Positions 1-9,252 of a DNA stretch of 23,505 nt are shown piece by piece; position 1 is the stretch's first letter, and every line of letters starts with the position of its first letter. The position numbers and the translations under genes are program-made. The stretch lies in contig JAUCBJ010004966.1 of assembly GCA_032718475.1 (NCBI GenBank), positions 1 to 23,505 on the forward strand, written 5' to 3'. Under the pieces are notes generated by a model. It did not search any database. It was not told the DNA's origin and worked only from the letters and a program-made list of their open reading frames with translations. The stretch is from Nemertoderma westbladi (taxonomy: Eukaryota; Xenacoelomorpha; Nemertodermatida; Nemertodermatidae).

Positions 1-1161
1 TACTGTATCGGTGTTTTTAGAGGATCTAAGACTTATTTCCTCCGTATGTGTATTGTGAAAGGTATATTTTATGATTCTATGGCAATTTGTGACGCAAAGG
101 AGTGATAGCTACTCTTGAACAGTAGTTACTATGACTACGGTTAACAGCTGACATTCATACGTGTTGATTTCCTTTGTTCTACGGCGTCTCTCAGCTCAGT
201 CAGCCAATGAGAGCGTTTTTGTGGCTCCTTGTACAGAGAATTTCCGAGAAATGACGAAATGCCTATGTGCAGTGTTTTCATTCAGTCTTGAGCCAAAGAA
301 AGAACGGCTTATAAATATTTTGTGCTGTACTGCTTTTTAGTCGTACACTGGTAGGTTTAATTATAAAGGGCATATATCCTTTAACTGCTAAATATCACTC
401 TGTAAATATCTCACTGCTGACTGCTGACGGATGATACATCCTGACTGCTGAAACATTGCAAACTCGTAACAATCAGTGTTCAGTTGTTGTTTTATACTGC
501 TATTTACTGTCACTTCTTCATAATATGGTTGATGAATTATTATATTTGGAATAACGATAAACAACCCCGAAACCCAATGTTCTTGATATACCGAAGGTAA
601 GAGAGAAGGGTTACCGATAACGATTGTGACTTATGTTAAAGTGGTTTGAAGTGAATCTAATGTTATTTGATAGACCCTACATGAGTCAGCCTGTGTTCCT
701 TTTATATGTGACTAAAATCAGTGAAGATTGGCAGATTAGTGTGCAGTATTGTGCAGCATAGTGTATGAGTGAGTCTGTTAAAGAAGCAATTCCTAAAGAA
801 TGCGCCATATATGTGGATTATAATTAAGCCATATCGTTGCGAGTAGTTTAAGTCATAACTCTGTTTAGGTAGATAAAGCGCCACGTCCTAAAGGAACTGT
901 TAATATTACCGAAGGTGAATAATATTGTCAGAGATTATATAATACTGTCAGTCGAATAATACATTAGGCTTACATAGCAATACAAATTAAACCGTCGAAC
1001 CCAATCTCCCGGGAATATCCAGCGGGTGAATGGTCGCGCACGGATTGGTTTCGGCTAGTGTAGTGAATCAAATACTTGTCATAGACTAAAAAGCAGATTT
1101 ATTATCTAGAAGACATTCTAATTTGGCGGGTTAAACTGCCAAAGGTCTGAAAGCGCGAACA
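1..1161 (+). repeat. Long terminal-type repeat, arm A (left outer arm)
   Basis: The part from about 545 to 1161 matches the reverse complement of 22889-23505 with only about 20 differences by eye, roughly 97 percent. The inner end is the block GTTAAACTGCCAAAGG followed by AAAGCGCGAACA, which recurs in all five arm pieces. Positions 1-215 align with the reverse strand of 6503-6315, which suggests that the true outer tip (TGTAAAGG type) lies about 80 bp left of the window. The arm holds a CCAAT-type box at 204-215, a splice-donor-like AAG/GTAAGAG at 594-603 and a TATA box at 701-707. No protein-coding content is supported. It is either the left terminal inverted repeat of a large element or an LTR-like repeat. 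Confidence 0.85.
204..770 (+). promoter_or_regulatory. Putative promoter inside arm A
   Basis: CCAATGAGAGCG at 204-215, TTTATAT at 701-707 and TCAGTG at 718-723 are followed by imperfect 10-bp units of the AGTGTGCAGT type from about 738. The same order recurs in arms B and D, and the TATA part recurs in E. Transcription would run inward, toward gene copy 1. The AAG/GTAAGAG at 594-603 could be a 5' splice site for a transcript started at the CCAAT region. Function is inferred from conservation only. Confidence 0.4.
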
Positions 1162-1412
1162 AACCACGCTAGAATTAGAAGCGAGTTAAAAGAACAAAAT
1201 AAAGCTTGCCCCATTGAATAGCATGCGGAATAAATAGCACCCTGCTAGTATCCAGGGATACATAATAATAACGTGGCATTCTGGAAGGCACTTGACTAAC
1301 GGACAAATGGCCCGAATGTGTACAATTTGTGACAGGAGTGTGGAATTTGTGTATTTATAGGCGAATGTTACTACTAAAGTGTGTTTACAGTAGCGAGTCG
1401 CAGTTGTGAAAG
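1162..1412. other. Spacer between arm A and the divergent ORF
   Basis: About 250 bp with no recognisable gene. The sequence near 1381-1395 (GTGTTTACAGTAGCG on +) matches the reverse complement of a stretch near 15124-15138 beside gene copy 2. The two gene copies therefore share DNA beyond their coding regions. Confidence 0.5.
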
Positions 1413-1616
1413 TTACCCTGCCTCTGTAGCAAGAACCTCCAGTAATTCTAAGCCCTTGGGATGGACAGTGGAGTGACTCGCGCTGGTTATTGTTGTTGTT
1501 GTGTAGCTACTACGTTTGCGAGAGGCACAGCGACGACAGTACATCAGCGCTGAGGATCTTGCGCTGTCCGGGGGCATTGAGGGGGAGGCAGCGACGACCG
1601 CTGGCCTAAATATCAT
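1413..1616 (-). CDS. Small divergent ORF next to gene copy 1 (67 aa, unrecognised)
   Basis: A 67-codon ATG-started frame lies back to back with gene copy 1, with 33 bp between their starts, and points toward arm A. It is Ser/Thr/Ala-rich with a basic middle (CRRCASRKR) and ends in KGLELLEVLATEAG. A plus-strand frame in the equivalent place beside gene copy 2 (14897-15091) has a similar early ASPSMPP/SPSPT segment and a similar end (IQGLFVGVTNIAM). The DNA just beyond both stops shares CGCTAC-GTAAACACAC. The conserved position argues for a real but very divergent small gene or an exon. It could also be a promoter region that is open by chance. I assign no function. Confidence 0.35.
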   Translation of the reverse strand: MIFRPAVVAASPSMPPDSARSSALMYCRRCASRKRSSYTTTTITSASHSTVHPKGLELLEVLATEAG

Positions 1617-1649
1617 TAATTATAATATCGATAAACTCATATAGCAGCT

Positions 1650-3808
1650 TTGACTGAGTTAATAGAAGATGATCTTGGTATCAGGGAGCGATATACCCTA
1701 CCATTGCAAGCGTTTGTTGATAGTTTAATAAGCAGCGACGCTAGTCAACCTACTACGGAGGACGATGGCCATTATATCGAACCGCCAATGTCAAAAGAAC
1801 AGCTCACGCGTGAATTGGACTATAGAAAATTCACCGCTCGCTATACGCATCGTAATGGTACGTATATGGACTTCTTAACTACTGGTCATCCTATCGATTT
1901 ACACGACACAGACGATGTAGACACCGAAAGGGAAATGATCCTGTTTAAATATCATACCCAGCGGAGTCGGAATGATAAACTGAGAATCAAACACGAAAAT
2001 TATATTCGAAACCGACTCGAAAGAGAAGACGTTGAAGAGCCGGATAAACACAGTGACTTCAACGAATATTTGGAATTCCTGGGAGAAACATATCTCAATG
2101 TAGCCAGTCAACAAAATCTAGAAACTCGATATCCTCATGGTAAACATCATAACCCTATGATAGAACTCAAACGACTCTATTTCACTATGATGTATCTTAC
2201 CGCCAATCGACCGCTACCTGTTGTACCGGATAGCTTCGAACAGATGGAGGAATATTGTAAAACTGGAGAAAGATCACCCGCGTTTCCCCTACAAGACATG
2301 CGTCTTTGGTATTATTGCGATGAATGCCCTAGACCCAACCAACAAACGGAAAGACATAAACATCCGAGGAGACATTGCGCTAAACACAGTTTTACTCGCT
2401 ATACTTACGGGAGTTTTGAGCGTAATTTATTCAATGTATCACCTACGCTCGCTCGACTCAAACGATCCTTAAATAAACCGATGATCAGAGTTCCAGAATA
2501 CTCAGTCGGACCTCCTCATTCCCTGGTGAGACCTCAGACTCTTGATCCTAATAGTATGACGGATCCTCCTGAACTGTACTCATTGTTCAAAGATCTAGTG
2601 TTACCCAAACAATTTGTCGGTGGCACTCCGGTTGTGGGCTCCCTAGATATTCGCCCATCCTACCTAGCCGGATTAGGACGCGGACACCTAATATCGCCGT
2701 TCAACCCGTATAATCATCCCGGTTTAACTCTGATACAACCCGTCACCGAGGTGGAAGAAAGCGTTGTACGAAATGCGTGAGACGCTATTCGACAAAAGAT
2801 CGGAAAAGGAACCTACGATTGTTTAGATAAACGTAAATTGCAGCAGCAAGTCCAAGCGGTAAAAGAATTAGCTTTACCCCAGTTCGATCGGGAAATCCAG
2901 AATCTCGAAGAAGATATCGAACTTGGACAAACCTACTCTCTACAAGAGTTTTTAGACGAACGCTTCCAACGGCAAGTGGAGGAAAATCAGCTCGAGGAGA
3001 AACATATCGAAATGGACAAGAGAGAAGAAGCAGCTTTAGCCCAACCAGAAGCTCAAATCCTTATGACTGATCTCTATTCCAAAACCATCATTCATCCTTC
3101 GATGGTTCCCCATTTCGGAGACAAACTCTTCGACACGGTACAACCCCAACCGGTTGATATCGACTTAAGATCTAGAGATCTTATCGCTGACGCTCCTATG
3201 TTACAACGTCTGCCAATCGAGGCCGCTCATGTCGACGGTATGGTACACGAGGTCAACCTACGCGCTAGACCTTTACCAAACTCATTTTATGGGATCAAAG
3301 ACCATCCTTATTATGTCAATTTAATTCAATATTATATGGTGAAACCGGAAGATCCTACGCACAGTTTAAAGTTTCTACCATTGATAAATCCCACGGTGAC
3401 TTGTTCATAAACTCGCATCCAGAACTACATGAAGTTCATAGACGACCATATGAATATAGAGCCAGAGAACGCGAGTTGGAAAGAACCATCAAACCGAGGA
3501 AATTTCTCACTACTCACGGTCAACCTACCGCTCTCGTGCAAACGACTCGTCAGGGACCAGTAAGAGCTGCTGTCCTGAAACGCGCTCTAAAGGTTGTTCG
3601 ACCTCGTTCCACTGAGGTTGATATCGATCAACCGGGTACCTCGACCGGCGGATACACCGACCGTAACCCTAAACCTTCCGATGCAATTGTATTGCACCCC
3701 TCACCCAGGAGTTATAGCCCTCCTAGTAAAGTGGCTCGCCCCAAAGAGAAAAGGACTCTTACTAGCCTTAAAAAACTTCGTAAACGCCGTTCACGAAAGA
3801 AGGACTAA
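1650..3808 (+). pseudogene. Unrecognised element gene, copy 1 (zinc-cluster protein, broken)
   Basis: Three open stretches form one ancestral protein of roughly 700 residues. The first (1650-2780) and second (2838-3410) share a frame and are parted only by a TGA at 2778-2780; the bases between remain open. The third (to 3808) needs a -1 frame change near 3385-3400. The start aligns with the ATG of copy 2 within one residue, but here the codon is TTG, with an in-frame TAA upstream at 1632-1634. Visible features are a Cys/His cluster (C223-x2-C226, H238, C243-x2-H246) followed by a TRYTYG block, an acidic and probably helical stretch around 2880-3050, the FYGIKDHP motif near 3283-3310, and a Lys/Arg-rich tail (KKLRKRRSRKKD) suited to nucleic acid binding or nuclear import. 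The residues conserved with copy 2 show past selection. The family is not one I recognise; a Gag-like or capsid-like structural protein or a DNA-binding element protein are both possible. It lies 80 bp before arm B. Confidence 0.75.
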
Positions 3809-3886
3809 TAGTTTAGAGTATTTTTGTATTTTAGAAACTGTGATTTTTTATATTTTATAGACTTAAATCCCATTTTCTGGGAGCGG

Positions 3887-5022
3887 TGTAAAAGCTTTTG
3901 CGGACATAACAAGTAATTTTTCCGCAATGCGCAGAATACTCTAAAATAGCCCTAAATTTATCCAACTACGCGACGGGAAGGGATTGGAGCTGGTGTGACG
4001 AAATCTATCAGCTGATTCTTTGTGGACGTGGAATTTTTCTTTGTTCTGCCTCATTCAGCCAATCAGAGCGATTTTCCCTTTATGTCTAACAGAGGCCTAC
4101 GGAAACTCGCGCAATGCATTACGGTCTTTGTTTACCTTTTTCTGAGCCTCAGAACCAGCTCGGAATTCTCTGTGCTTTGTGTGGAAGTTTCAGACTTTAG
4201 CATAGGGATATCAGATGGCTTTGATTATAAGAACATAAATCTATTACCTTACCCACCTACCCACCTACCTAACTACCAACCACCGATACTTCCCAAACCA
4301 AAACTGACCAACTCAATGCATTACGTAACACATACTGACTGTTCACCGCATTACTTTACTTCTGTTATTAATTGTTGTTATATTAATGGATATTGCTGTT
4401 ATATTTGGAGAATACCGATAAATAATCATAAAACCCCCAATCTTCTTGATTACTGAAGGTAAGAGGAACAGGTTTACCGGTAGCAACTGCGACTTACATA
4501 ATATTGGTTTTGTGTGAATTAAATGCTATTTCATAATCCCTACGTGTGTCAGTTGTGATCCTCCTTATATATGATAAAATTCAGTGACGGTCGGCAGATT
4601 AGTGTGAAGTAGTGTGAAGTCGTGTGAAGTAGTGTGAAGGTAATAAAGCATCTCCTAAAGAATGCGCTATTTACGAAACTCTGTGGCCATCTAGTTGTGA
4701 TTAGTATAAGTCATAACTCTGTTTTTATACTTAAAGCGCCATGCCCTAAAGGAACTGTTAATATTTCCCCGAAAGTAAATATATTTGTCAGAGATTATAT
4801 AGTAACGATCAATCGAATAATACAGTAGGTCTACACTGCAATAACTTCAAGGCATCCGAATCCAGTCTCCCAAAACCGTGGGTGATAGGTCGCGCACGGA
4901 CTGGCTTCGGCTGATGTAACTTTAATACATTAAAGTAATTGTTAAATGCTAAAGTCGATTTATAAATAAGAGGACAACTAAAATTGGCAGGTTAAACTGC
5001 TAAAGGTTTAAAAGCGCGAACA
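3887..5022 (+). repeat. Long terminal-type repeat, arm B (1136 bp)
   Basis: It starts TGTAAAAGCTTTTGCGGACA and ends AAAAGCGCGAACA. It aligns along its whole length with the reverse complement of arm D (19016-20220) at roughly 75-80 percent by eye, and with lower identity to arm A. Landmarks are GCGGACATAA at 3900-3909, CCAATCAGAGCG at 4059-4070, a CCTAC-rich tract near 4240-4280, GAAG/GTAAGAG at 4455-4465, TATATATG at 4566-4573 and four 10-bp AGTGTGAAGT units at 4601-4640. The ends TG...CA resemble an LTR, but I see no target-site duplication, primer-binding site or strong polypurine tract next to it. Confidence 0.85.
4059..4646 (+). promoter_or_regulatory. Putative promoter and leader repeat inside arm B
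   Basis: CCAATCAGAGCG at 4059-4070, TATATATG at 4566-4573, TCAGTG at 4581-4586 and four 10-bp AGTGTGAAGT units at 4601-4640 are followed by AATAAA at 4641-4646. The spacing of about 35 bp from TATA to the tandem units is kept in arm D. The AATAAA shortly after a possible start site would suit an R region if the arm is an LTR. Role inferred from conservation across arms. Confidence 0.4.
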
Positions 5023-5214
5023 ATTGCATGTAGCTCGTTATAGTTTGTTCGCATAAGTTTGACGTATGTGTGTAGTGTACAGTAGATGAATTAAAATGAT
5101 GTCGGGGATAGCCCCAAGAGACAGTGTCTCGTTTCCATGGGGGTCCCCTTGAGTACGTAAGTTTAAAATACAAATATAAAAACGAATAGTAAATCAAAAA
5201 TAATAAATAAAAAA

Positions 5215-5545
5215 GAGGGGTTTAGCAGCTCAGGGGCGCCAGATGGTAGTAGCGGCTCGGGGCTGTCGGGGGGGCGGAGCGGTTCAGGTGTGTTGAAGTG
5301 CTCCGGATCAGTGGCATCGAAAGGGTGTGAGTCTAGGGATCGTAGTGGTGGGTGGGGATGCGAGTCGGGTTGTTGCTTTAAGGCTAGATCGAGGTCATTC
5401 ATGTAAATGATGAACAGTAACACAGCCAGTAGCGCACCCTGTGGGTAAATGAGGTGAGGTGCGGTGAGGTAAATTTTTGCGTAAGTGACCAATGAATGAA
5501 TCGAATTAGAGCCTTTATAAACGCAATAATTTTTATTGTCCATTT
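5215..5545 (-). pseudogene. Shard of a non-LTR reverse transcriptase
   Basis: A 126-codon minus-strand frame contains YPQGALLAVLLFIIYMNDLD at about 5446-5388. This is a decayed form of the reverse-transcriptase block PQGSVLGPLLFLIYINDL found in CR1/Jockey-like LINEs. Downstream of that block the frame becomes a proline-rich, GC-richer stretch of repeated short SPEP/PEPL-like units and then a hydrophobic AT-rich tail, neither of which resembles reverse transcriptase. Only the roughly 20-residue block supports the call; the rest may be unrelated DNA. It lies between arm B and the C'/C junction and is not intact. Confidence 0.55.
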
Positions 5546-5996
5546 TTATCCTTTTTTTGTCAATTTTTTTTGATTTTTTATGTCATCCAAAAGTCTAATG
5601 TTAGGTTCCATGCTACCGGTTTCTCTACTGCTGTTCTCTCAGGCTATCAGTACCGGTTAGTATATATATAGCACTATTTTGCTGTATTGTATGTACAGAT
5701 GTAGGTATAAAGCAGGTATTTCTGTATTTTAGTACCGGTACCGGCACTGGTACTGCTATAGGCCTACTGTGTAGCCTACCATTTAAATACGGTAATGGTA
5801 GGCCTACCGGTTGTGCTAATAAATTTTAAATAATTGATAGGCGAAACTGGATTGCAGGATTGTGGAAAATGTGGATATACCTTTCACATAATTTAGGCCT
5901 TACTGTATTAGTTTTATAATCAATAATGGATCATGACTACTGTCTGAGTAGTGTTACGGATAGCGGCTCCACTACTTCCAACAGCACAGAAGGCCC
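5546..5996. repeat. AT-rich spacer with a cluster of ACCGGTA motifs and a hairpin
   Basis: No gene is visible. The palindromic core ACCGGT/TACCGGTA occurs at least five times between about 5613 and 5810. GTAGCCTACCATT near 5772-5784 and AATGGTAGGCCTAC near 5793-5806 form an imperfect hairpin. This could be a small mobile-element remnant, but no boundaries are clear. Confidence 0.4.
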
Positions 5997-6209
5997 GCCT
6001 CTGTAACCTGCCCCTTTCCCTCAATTAGTTAAATGATCGTTTATTGTTTTGGTTAGAAAATCCCGTCTCTGTAACCTGCTCCTTTCCCTCAATTAGTTAA
6101 ATGATCGTTTATTGTTTTGGTTAGAAAATCCCGTCTCTGTAACCTGCTCCTTTCCCTGATTTGGTAAAGTGACTGTTTATTGTTTTGGTTAGAAAATCCC
6201 GCCTCTGTA
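5997..6209 (+). repeat. 68-bp tandem repeat, three copies plus a partial
   Basis: Units start with GYCTCTGTAACCTG at 5997, 6065 and 6133, and a fourth begins at 6201 and breaks off after about 9 bases. The period is exactly 68 bp. Units 1 and 2 are almost identical, and unit 3 differs mainly in the middle. The array sits directly inside the inner limit of arm piece C'. Confidence 0.9.
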
Positions 6210-6275
6210 AGAGGACGGAGGTTCCAAAGCTGGTGTTCTTGGCTGTGGACAAAATCACATACTGACTCAACTCCA

Positions 6276-6581
6276 CGAGTTTCCGTATACAATCTCCAAC
6301 ACAGAGGCAAAAAACGCTCTGATTGGTCGACCGAACAAAGAAGGAACAGAGAACAAAGAAAAACACGTGTACAGCATCAGCAGCTACACTGTTTCAAGAG
6401 GATCTGGCGTATTGCGTCATAGAATTGCTAATTATGTCCGCTAAAGTACACATACAGAAGAAATGGCTTTTATGTCCTCTAAAACACCAGTACAGTAAGG
6501 ACACGGCCTTTTATGCCTGTTAAACCAACTACAGAGTACTTTACGGGAAAATAACCGGCTAATTCCGCAAAAGCCTTTACA
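6276..6581 (-). repeat. Outer arm piece C' (minus orientation)
   Basis: Read on the minus strand, it starts TGTAAAGGCTTTTGCGGA, like arm B, and carries several subterminal GGACATAA-like motifs (near 6431-6440 and 6469-6480). It then has the CCAATCAGAGCG box (6315-6326) and TACGGAAACTCG as in arm B. Its subterminal part matches positions 1-215 of arm A better than it matches B or D. Homology fades left of about 6276. Confidence 0.75.
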
Positions 6582-6583
6582 CC

Positions 6584-6783
6584 TACACCGCAATAACTTC
6601 CTCTGGAACCCGAATCCAGTCTCCCACACCGTGGATCATACGACGCGCACGGACTGGCTTCAGCGGATGTAAATTCAGTACACCAGGTAATTGGTACGGG
6701 CTAAAGTCGATTCATAATTAAAAAGACATTAAACAGACATTAAATTGGCAGGTTAAACTGCTAAAGGTCTAAAAGCGCGAACA
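6584..6783 (+). repeat. Inner arm piece C (plus orientation)
   Basis: It begins TACACCGCAATAACTT and ends with the shared inner block GTTAAACTGCTAAAGGTCT then AAAAGCGCGAACA. It matches the inner 200 bp of arms B (from about 4832) and D. By eye it is closest to D, for example at AATCCAGTCTCCCACAC. The outer part of this arm is missing and is replaced by C' in opposite orientation. Confidence 0.8.
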
Positions 6784-7341
6784 CTGATCGAGTTGTGAAT
6801 ATAGAAGGAGAGAGCCCCTTTGATGTCAGTTTGTAAGTATAGAGAGCGACTAGCTTATTCCAGAAGCTAGCGCCCGATATTATTTTGTTAAAAGTCACCA
6901 AAACCTAGTATAAAAAATCGTGAAAACACAATACGCTTTGCCATAGCACACACACACGCGTCTTAAGATTGCTGTTCTACTACTGATATTATTATTTTGA
7001 CTTCTTTTTCTGTCGGCAGTATCTTTTACGCTAGTGTTCGGTCAACCCACTGGCCCGTTATTATACCCATATAAATCACACCGCGGCAAGTCTACAGTAG
7101 ATTTATGTCCATTAGCGGTAGTTAGGATTCGCTGCGCGGGATTGTTTCTCGTGAGTTTGTTCTGTTTTCTGTAGACTGTACTTCTGCCTCACCGGTTAGG
7201 AACCGGTCACCCTGATTGTCAAGTTAGCCCGGGCAATTGATTCGCCCAAGTTTGGTGGAAGACATCAGGCCCGTTCTCGCCAGCAGCAGTTTGTCTACTT
7301 TTAGTAGCTATTATTAGGCTCGACTGCGTTGGCACTTTACA
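6784..7341. other. Spacer without recognisable genes
   Basis: No open frame of note and no match to the other repeats of the window. It contains a short (CA)n run near 6950 and a small hairpin ACCGGTTAGGAACCGGT near 7190-7207. I see nothing else. Confidence 0.5.
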
Positions 7342-7803
7342 TTTTGCATTAACAATTTTGAAATTTGATGAAATTTTACATATCTTTTTTCATATTTAAA
7401 TTTGCGGGAAGCCGCAGCACTACATTACACTGCTGTATTGAGGACTGCAGTTACTGCTGTATTGTACTGCTGTGCAGTCGTTAGCGATATAGCTCACCTC
7501 TACCGGTAGGCGGTATCCCAACTGACAACTACAGAACTACGGCTGTACGGTTCTCGTAGCAGTTCGGTCCCAGACATGGACTAAAAACATCTTAAAACAT
7601 TCTGTAGTTGTCAGTTGGGATACCGTCTACCGGTGCGGTAGAGGTGAGCTATAACGTTAACGACTAATGCCAGCACAGCTGTACAATACATCAGTTACTG
7701 CAGTCCCCAATACAGCAGTTGTGCTGAGCGGTTTCCCGCAAATTTAAATATGAAAATAGATATGTAAAAATTCTTCAAATTTCAAAATTGTTAATGTAAA
7801 AAT
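7342..7803. mobile_element. Foldback (large palindrome) element of about 460 bp
   Basis: The left arm 7342-7536 and right arm 7600-7803 are inverted copies of about 200 bp each around a 63-bp loop. Matching landmarks are AACAATTTTGAAATTTGATG against its inverted form near 7771-7793, AAATTTGCGGGAA against TTCCCGCAAATTT, and CAACTACAGAA against TTCTGTAGTTG at the loop. It has no coding content. It looks like a foldback MITE; no clear target-site duplication is visible. Confidence 0.8.
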
Positions 7804-8461
7804 TAATAATTTTCACCCCTCTTATTTCAATTTTCGATTCAGATTGGGTTCAGATTTGCTATAATTCTCGAGATTGGGTCCAGATTGGTTCAGATAATAT
7901 GATTTAAGTACTATCCGATTTCCTGACTTCTGGAGCCAGGAGATGAAGTTACCATCACCCCATTTGCGTATGTGTTTCGCCGGGATTTTGATATTTTAAA
8001 CTATTCTTTATTGCATACAAACCAACTGGTTCTCGCACCCTACAGTGATATTTTTGTTTTAATTATTATTCTACTGTATGATATATGATGCAGTATATCA
8101 TGGATGATTCTAAATTAGGAAAACACTAGTAAAACATTAAAACACTAGGAAAACATAGGAAAGGTACTGTAAAACACCCGAAAAACAGAGAAAATATTGA
8201 TCAGCAGAAAATTTAACACAAGTACTTCTCTGAATTGACAATCATAAATGTACTCCTTAAGTAATCACCGTAAAACATAGGGAATACACTATAAAAACAC
8301 TATAAACCTTCCGGAAAACAGTGAAAAAATTAATCAGCATTAAATTTTACCTATATGCAGCAAAAAAATAAATTTTAGGTGTCTAATACTGCCCAGAAAT
8401 CTTGTTGCCAGGCAACCAAAGTACAGTAACCAATCAGCATACAGTGCAGTATCAGTAATAT
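7804..8461. other. AT-rich spacer with a degenerate internal duplication
   Basis: No gene is supported. The interval 8110-8350 contains two diverged copies of a segment rich in AAAACACT/GGAAAACA. Each copy ends in a TSATCAGCA-AAATTTWAC-like stretch (near 8198-8217 and 8330-8349), about 135 bp apart. The part near 7825-7900 repeats ATTGGGTTCAGATT/ATTGGGTCCAGATT. Confidence 0.45.
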
Positions 8462-9252
8462 CCTTGTTTCGCCCTCGCGTCATCAGATGATAGTGGCAAT
8501 GGTGGAATTGGTCTATTGATGAATCCAACTGCACATGCAGCATTGGACAAAATAGACCAAATCTCTAACCGCATCATCCGTTGCCACTTCTCATGTTCTG
8601 GAAGACTGGCTAGGAAGTTTCCTAAGGTGGTTCTGATTGTGTGCTACTCTCCAACTAGTGTTGCCCCTGTAGAGGAGGTGGAAAATTTCTACCACAATCT
8701 ACAAGCAGCTACTGATGGAGTGGATCAGCATGCATTCTTAACATTCCTGGGAGACTTTAATGCAAGTCTGTATCAATCACCTACATCGCCCTGGGTCTAT
8801 AGCAATAGTGTTAACCTAAATTCTGTCCATCTTCAGGATTTTATCTCTGGAAATGGATTGTTTTCGGCTGGAACCCAGTTCAAGAAGCGAACTGGAAAGC
8901 TATGGACTCATAGTGGACCCAGTGGTCACAAGTCCCAGATAGACCATATTCTGTTTCGTAGGAAATACAGGAGCTCTATACAAAACTGTAATGCATTTAC
9001 ACTTCGACCCTTCTCCAGTGATCACCGCCTTATTGTGGCCAAGGTAAGACTTAGTCTGCGTGCTAGCAGAACAACGAAATCTGCCTTGCCGCGGCATGAC
9101 TGGTCCTCTCTGTTGCAACAGCCAAGTGTGAGATCCAGCTTAACACTACAGCTGAGCAACAGGTACGAGGTTCTTGCCTCTGAGGCGGCAGATCACTGTG
9201 AGGGCTATACTGCCTTCACAGAAGCAGTTAAGTTAGCAGCTGCAGAAACAGT
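8462..9252 (+). pseudogene. Non-LTR retrotransposon endonuclease (EEP) fragment
   Basis: The frame encodes an endonuclease/exonuclease/phosphatase-type domain as found at the N-terminal side of LINE ORF2 proteins, where it nicks target DNA for reverse transcription. Counting from the codon at 8516, GDFNA is at residues 79-83, the SGHKSQIDHIL block is near 136-146 with its catalytic-type D143-H144, and SDHRLIVAKV is at 168-177. The frame stays open upstream of 8516, so the true start is unclear. After the domain comes a Trp/Ser/Arg-containing linker, and then the frame is cut at 9252 by the tail of another LINE on the opposite strand. No reverse transcriptase follows in this frame. It is a 3'-interrupted, probably dead copy. 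The clade is uncertain. Confidence 0.85.

Noticed and set aside
702-884. 60-codon outward frame in arm A, matched at 23164-23346 in arm E
   Set aside because: The arms are about 97 percent identical as DNA, so agreement is expected. The same frame is broken in arm D.
1899-2472. Alternative frames inside gene copy 1 (1899-2114 minus, 2221-2472 plus)
   Set aside because: They overlap strongly conserved codons of the main frame and are not preserved in copy 2.
4022-4456. 144-codon frame in arm B
   Set aside because: The related stretch of arm D reads in a different frame around the CCAATCAGAGCG box, so no protein is conserved.
6584-6660. tRNA-like box in the arms (GGATTCGGGTTCC on the reverse strand)
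   Set aside because: It does not fit the B-box well, and no A box or cloverleaf can be drawn around it.
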